The notes beneath the pieces are model-generated. The model was given only the letters and a program-made list of their open reading frames with translations, was not told where the DNA came from and searched no databases. The position numbers and the translations under genes were made by a program. This document shows, piece after piece, positions 63,104 to 64,000 of a DNA stretch of 64,000 nt. The first letter of the stretch is position 1. The number at the start of each line of letters is the position of its first letter. Source of the stretch: Affinundibacterium macrobrachii (GTDB taxonomy: Bacteria; Pseudomonadota; Gammaproteobacteria; Burkholderiales; Burkholderiaceae_D); NCBI RefSeq assembly GCF_014652415.1, contig NZ_BMYT01000001.1:1292168-1356167 (forward strand), given 5' to 3'.

Positions 63104-63688
63104 TCATTTAACGTTGCACTGCACCTTATCCACCCTAGCTCGCCCTCCTGATGCGATACAAATGTAGCGAGCTCCATCTGAACTGGAATTTTGATTTGGG
63201 CGGCTGATTGCAAACTGTAAATAGGTTCCATAAACCTGCCCCAAAGAATTGAATTTTATATACTTACGTTTTGGCGTGGGAATAATCGAACCTTGCTGCG
63301 GAGAGGAAAATAGGCGTCCTTGTAACCTTAAAATTTTATCTTTATCGGATAATTTCCCATCACCATTCAAGTCTTGATAAATTATCCAACCATCACCCCA
63401 TCCAGAATTCGAATTTGAATCGCTGTTATCGTCATCACATCGAGGATTACTACTTTCAGCATTCGAGCTTCTGCAGATAACAACACTCAATCCATGCTTT
63501 ATCGATTCAGAACGTGCATATAACAGACTGGCATGCAATTCACTTGCTGCAGTGTAAATACGCATCGAATGAACTAGACTTGAATAAGAACCAACAGCAA
63601 GAACTGAAAGTAATCCTATAAGGAGAAAGACAAAAAGAAGCTCAACCAGTGAAGCACCACATTCTTTTTCTTTTAAAATAGTATGCAT
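63104..63688 (-). CDS. FimT/GspH-type minor pseudopilin, copy 1
   Basis: The protein has 194 residues from the ATG at 63688, where GGAGGGAG gives a strong ribosome site; the longer frame to 63700 is unneeded. The prepilin site is ECG/ASLVELLFVFLLIGLL with Glu5. The body parallels its neighbour: LLYARSESIKHGLSVVIC, WGDGWIIYQDLNGDGK, GGRARVDKVQC. It is a tandem paralogue of the 62403-62981 gene. The sequence upstream is AT-rich with tandem repeats. It is the first gene of the minor pilin operon. Confidence 0.88.
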   Translation of the reverse strand: MHTILKEKECGASLVELLFVFLLIGLLSVLAVGSYSSLVHSMRIYTAASELHASLLYARSESIKHGLSVVICRSSNAESSNPRCDDDNSDSNSNSGWGDGWIIYQDLNGDGKLSDKDKILRLQGRLFSSPQQGSIIPTPKRKYIKFNSLGQVYGTYLQFAISRPNQNSSSDGARYICIASGGRARVDKVQCNVK

Positions 63689-64000
63689 TACTCCCTCCAA
63701 GATTAAGATAAAGGAAATAAAATATCATAAATAAGTATTAATAAAAACATTTATTTTTATTAATTAAAGTTTATGGTATTAATCAATTCATGATGCAAAG
63801 GGTATTAACGAGGGATTAAAAGGACAATGGAACAAAAACAAAGAAAGGAAATCAAGAATATTTAAACAAAGCTAGCGTGGAATCAGGTAGGTAAAAGGTG
63901 CTCGGAAGAGAGTCGGTACAGCAAGTTAAGAGGAAATATAAGAGTAAAGAGTAAAAAGTAAGAAGTAAAAAGTAAAAAGTGAGAAGTAAAAAGCAAAAGC
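63689..64000. other. Upstream region of the minor pilin operon, AT- and purine-rich
   Basis: This 312-bp stretch has no gene. The part nearest fimT is AT-rich, as expected for a promoter, though I could not fix -35/-10 elements. The distal end is a heptamer tandem repeat that continues past the window. Confidence 0.5.
63943..64000. repeat. Degenerate 7-bp tandem repeat (AGTAAAA family), open at the window end
   Basis: Eight consecutive 7-bp units can be laid out: AGTAAAG, AGTAAAA, AGTAAGA, AGTAAAA, AGTAAAA, AGTGAGA, AGTAAAA, AGCAAAA. The last unit is followed by GC at the edge. The strand is purine-rich throughout. Confidence 0.85.

Overview
The window looks like chromosome of a betaproteobacterium of the order Burkholderiales, probably family Oxalobacteraceae. 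I infer this from gene content and protein style, not from a database search. The supporting content is glyA-nrdR next to a type IV minor-pilin cluster, a complete tol-pal cluster, a lysine/alanine-rich basic protein beside ppx, and moderate GC with AT-rich intergenic DNA. No phage, insertion sequence, CRISPR array or plasmid replication gene was found. Most of the window is on the minus strand.

Region 1 (1-16.2 kb) is mixed housekeeping and accessory DNA. It holds the 3' end of a patatin-like gene, a two-domain lectin-like protein, a small membrane protein convergent with a yiaA-like/telA-like pair, a phospholipase D-family (cardiolipin synthase-like) enzyme, a PAS-PAS-PAS histidine kinase followed by a REC-PAS-GGDEF-EAL regulator, then small conserved proteins (ATP-grasp-like, DUF1801, DUF2059, Mpo1-like, SMC/ABC-like ATPase).

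Region 2 (15.2-28.3 kb) is an alpha-glucan (starch/maltodextrin) utilisation locus. A TonB-dependent receptor imports oligosaccharides across the outer membrane. A periplasmic GH13 amylase and a GH31 alpha-glucosidase/transglucosidase trim them, and an MFS sugar symporter takes up the products. A LacI-type regulator sits at the end. A flavin-dependent halogenase-family protein and a cation:proton antiporter are embedded in the locus. Two identical 10-bp palindromes 33 bp apart upstream of the receptor are the likely operators.

Region 3 (28.4-31.7 kb) has a histone-H1-like basic protein, exopolyphosphatase (ppx) and a methyltransferase.

Region 4 (31.8-40.5 kb) is a sucrose-type locus resembling the Xanthomonas sux genes: LacI regulator, TonB-dependent receptor, amylosucrase, fructokinase and a second MFS symporter. 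A perfect 40-bp palindrome overlaps the predicted -35 element of the receptor promoter and shares its core with a second box 233 bp away.

Region 5 (40.7-53.6 kb) has two identical tRNA-Lys(UUU) genes and the tol-pal cluster ybgC-tolQ-tolR-[tamA-tamB]-tolA-tolB-pal-cpoB. The two genes of the TAM outer-membrane assembly system sit between tolR and tolA. An SDR oxidoreductase lies upstream.

Region 6 (54-64 kb) has glyA and nrdR on the plus strand, then convergently the minor pilin/adhesin operon fimT-fimT-pilV-pilW-pilX-pilY1-pilE. The window ends inside a heptanucleotide tandem repeat.

I did not find a clearly new multi-gene system. The best leads are the tamAB insertion in tol-pal, the operator architecture of the two sugar loci, a terminator hairpin buried in the coding end of a convergent gene, and the unassigned two-domain lectin-like protein.
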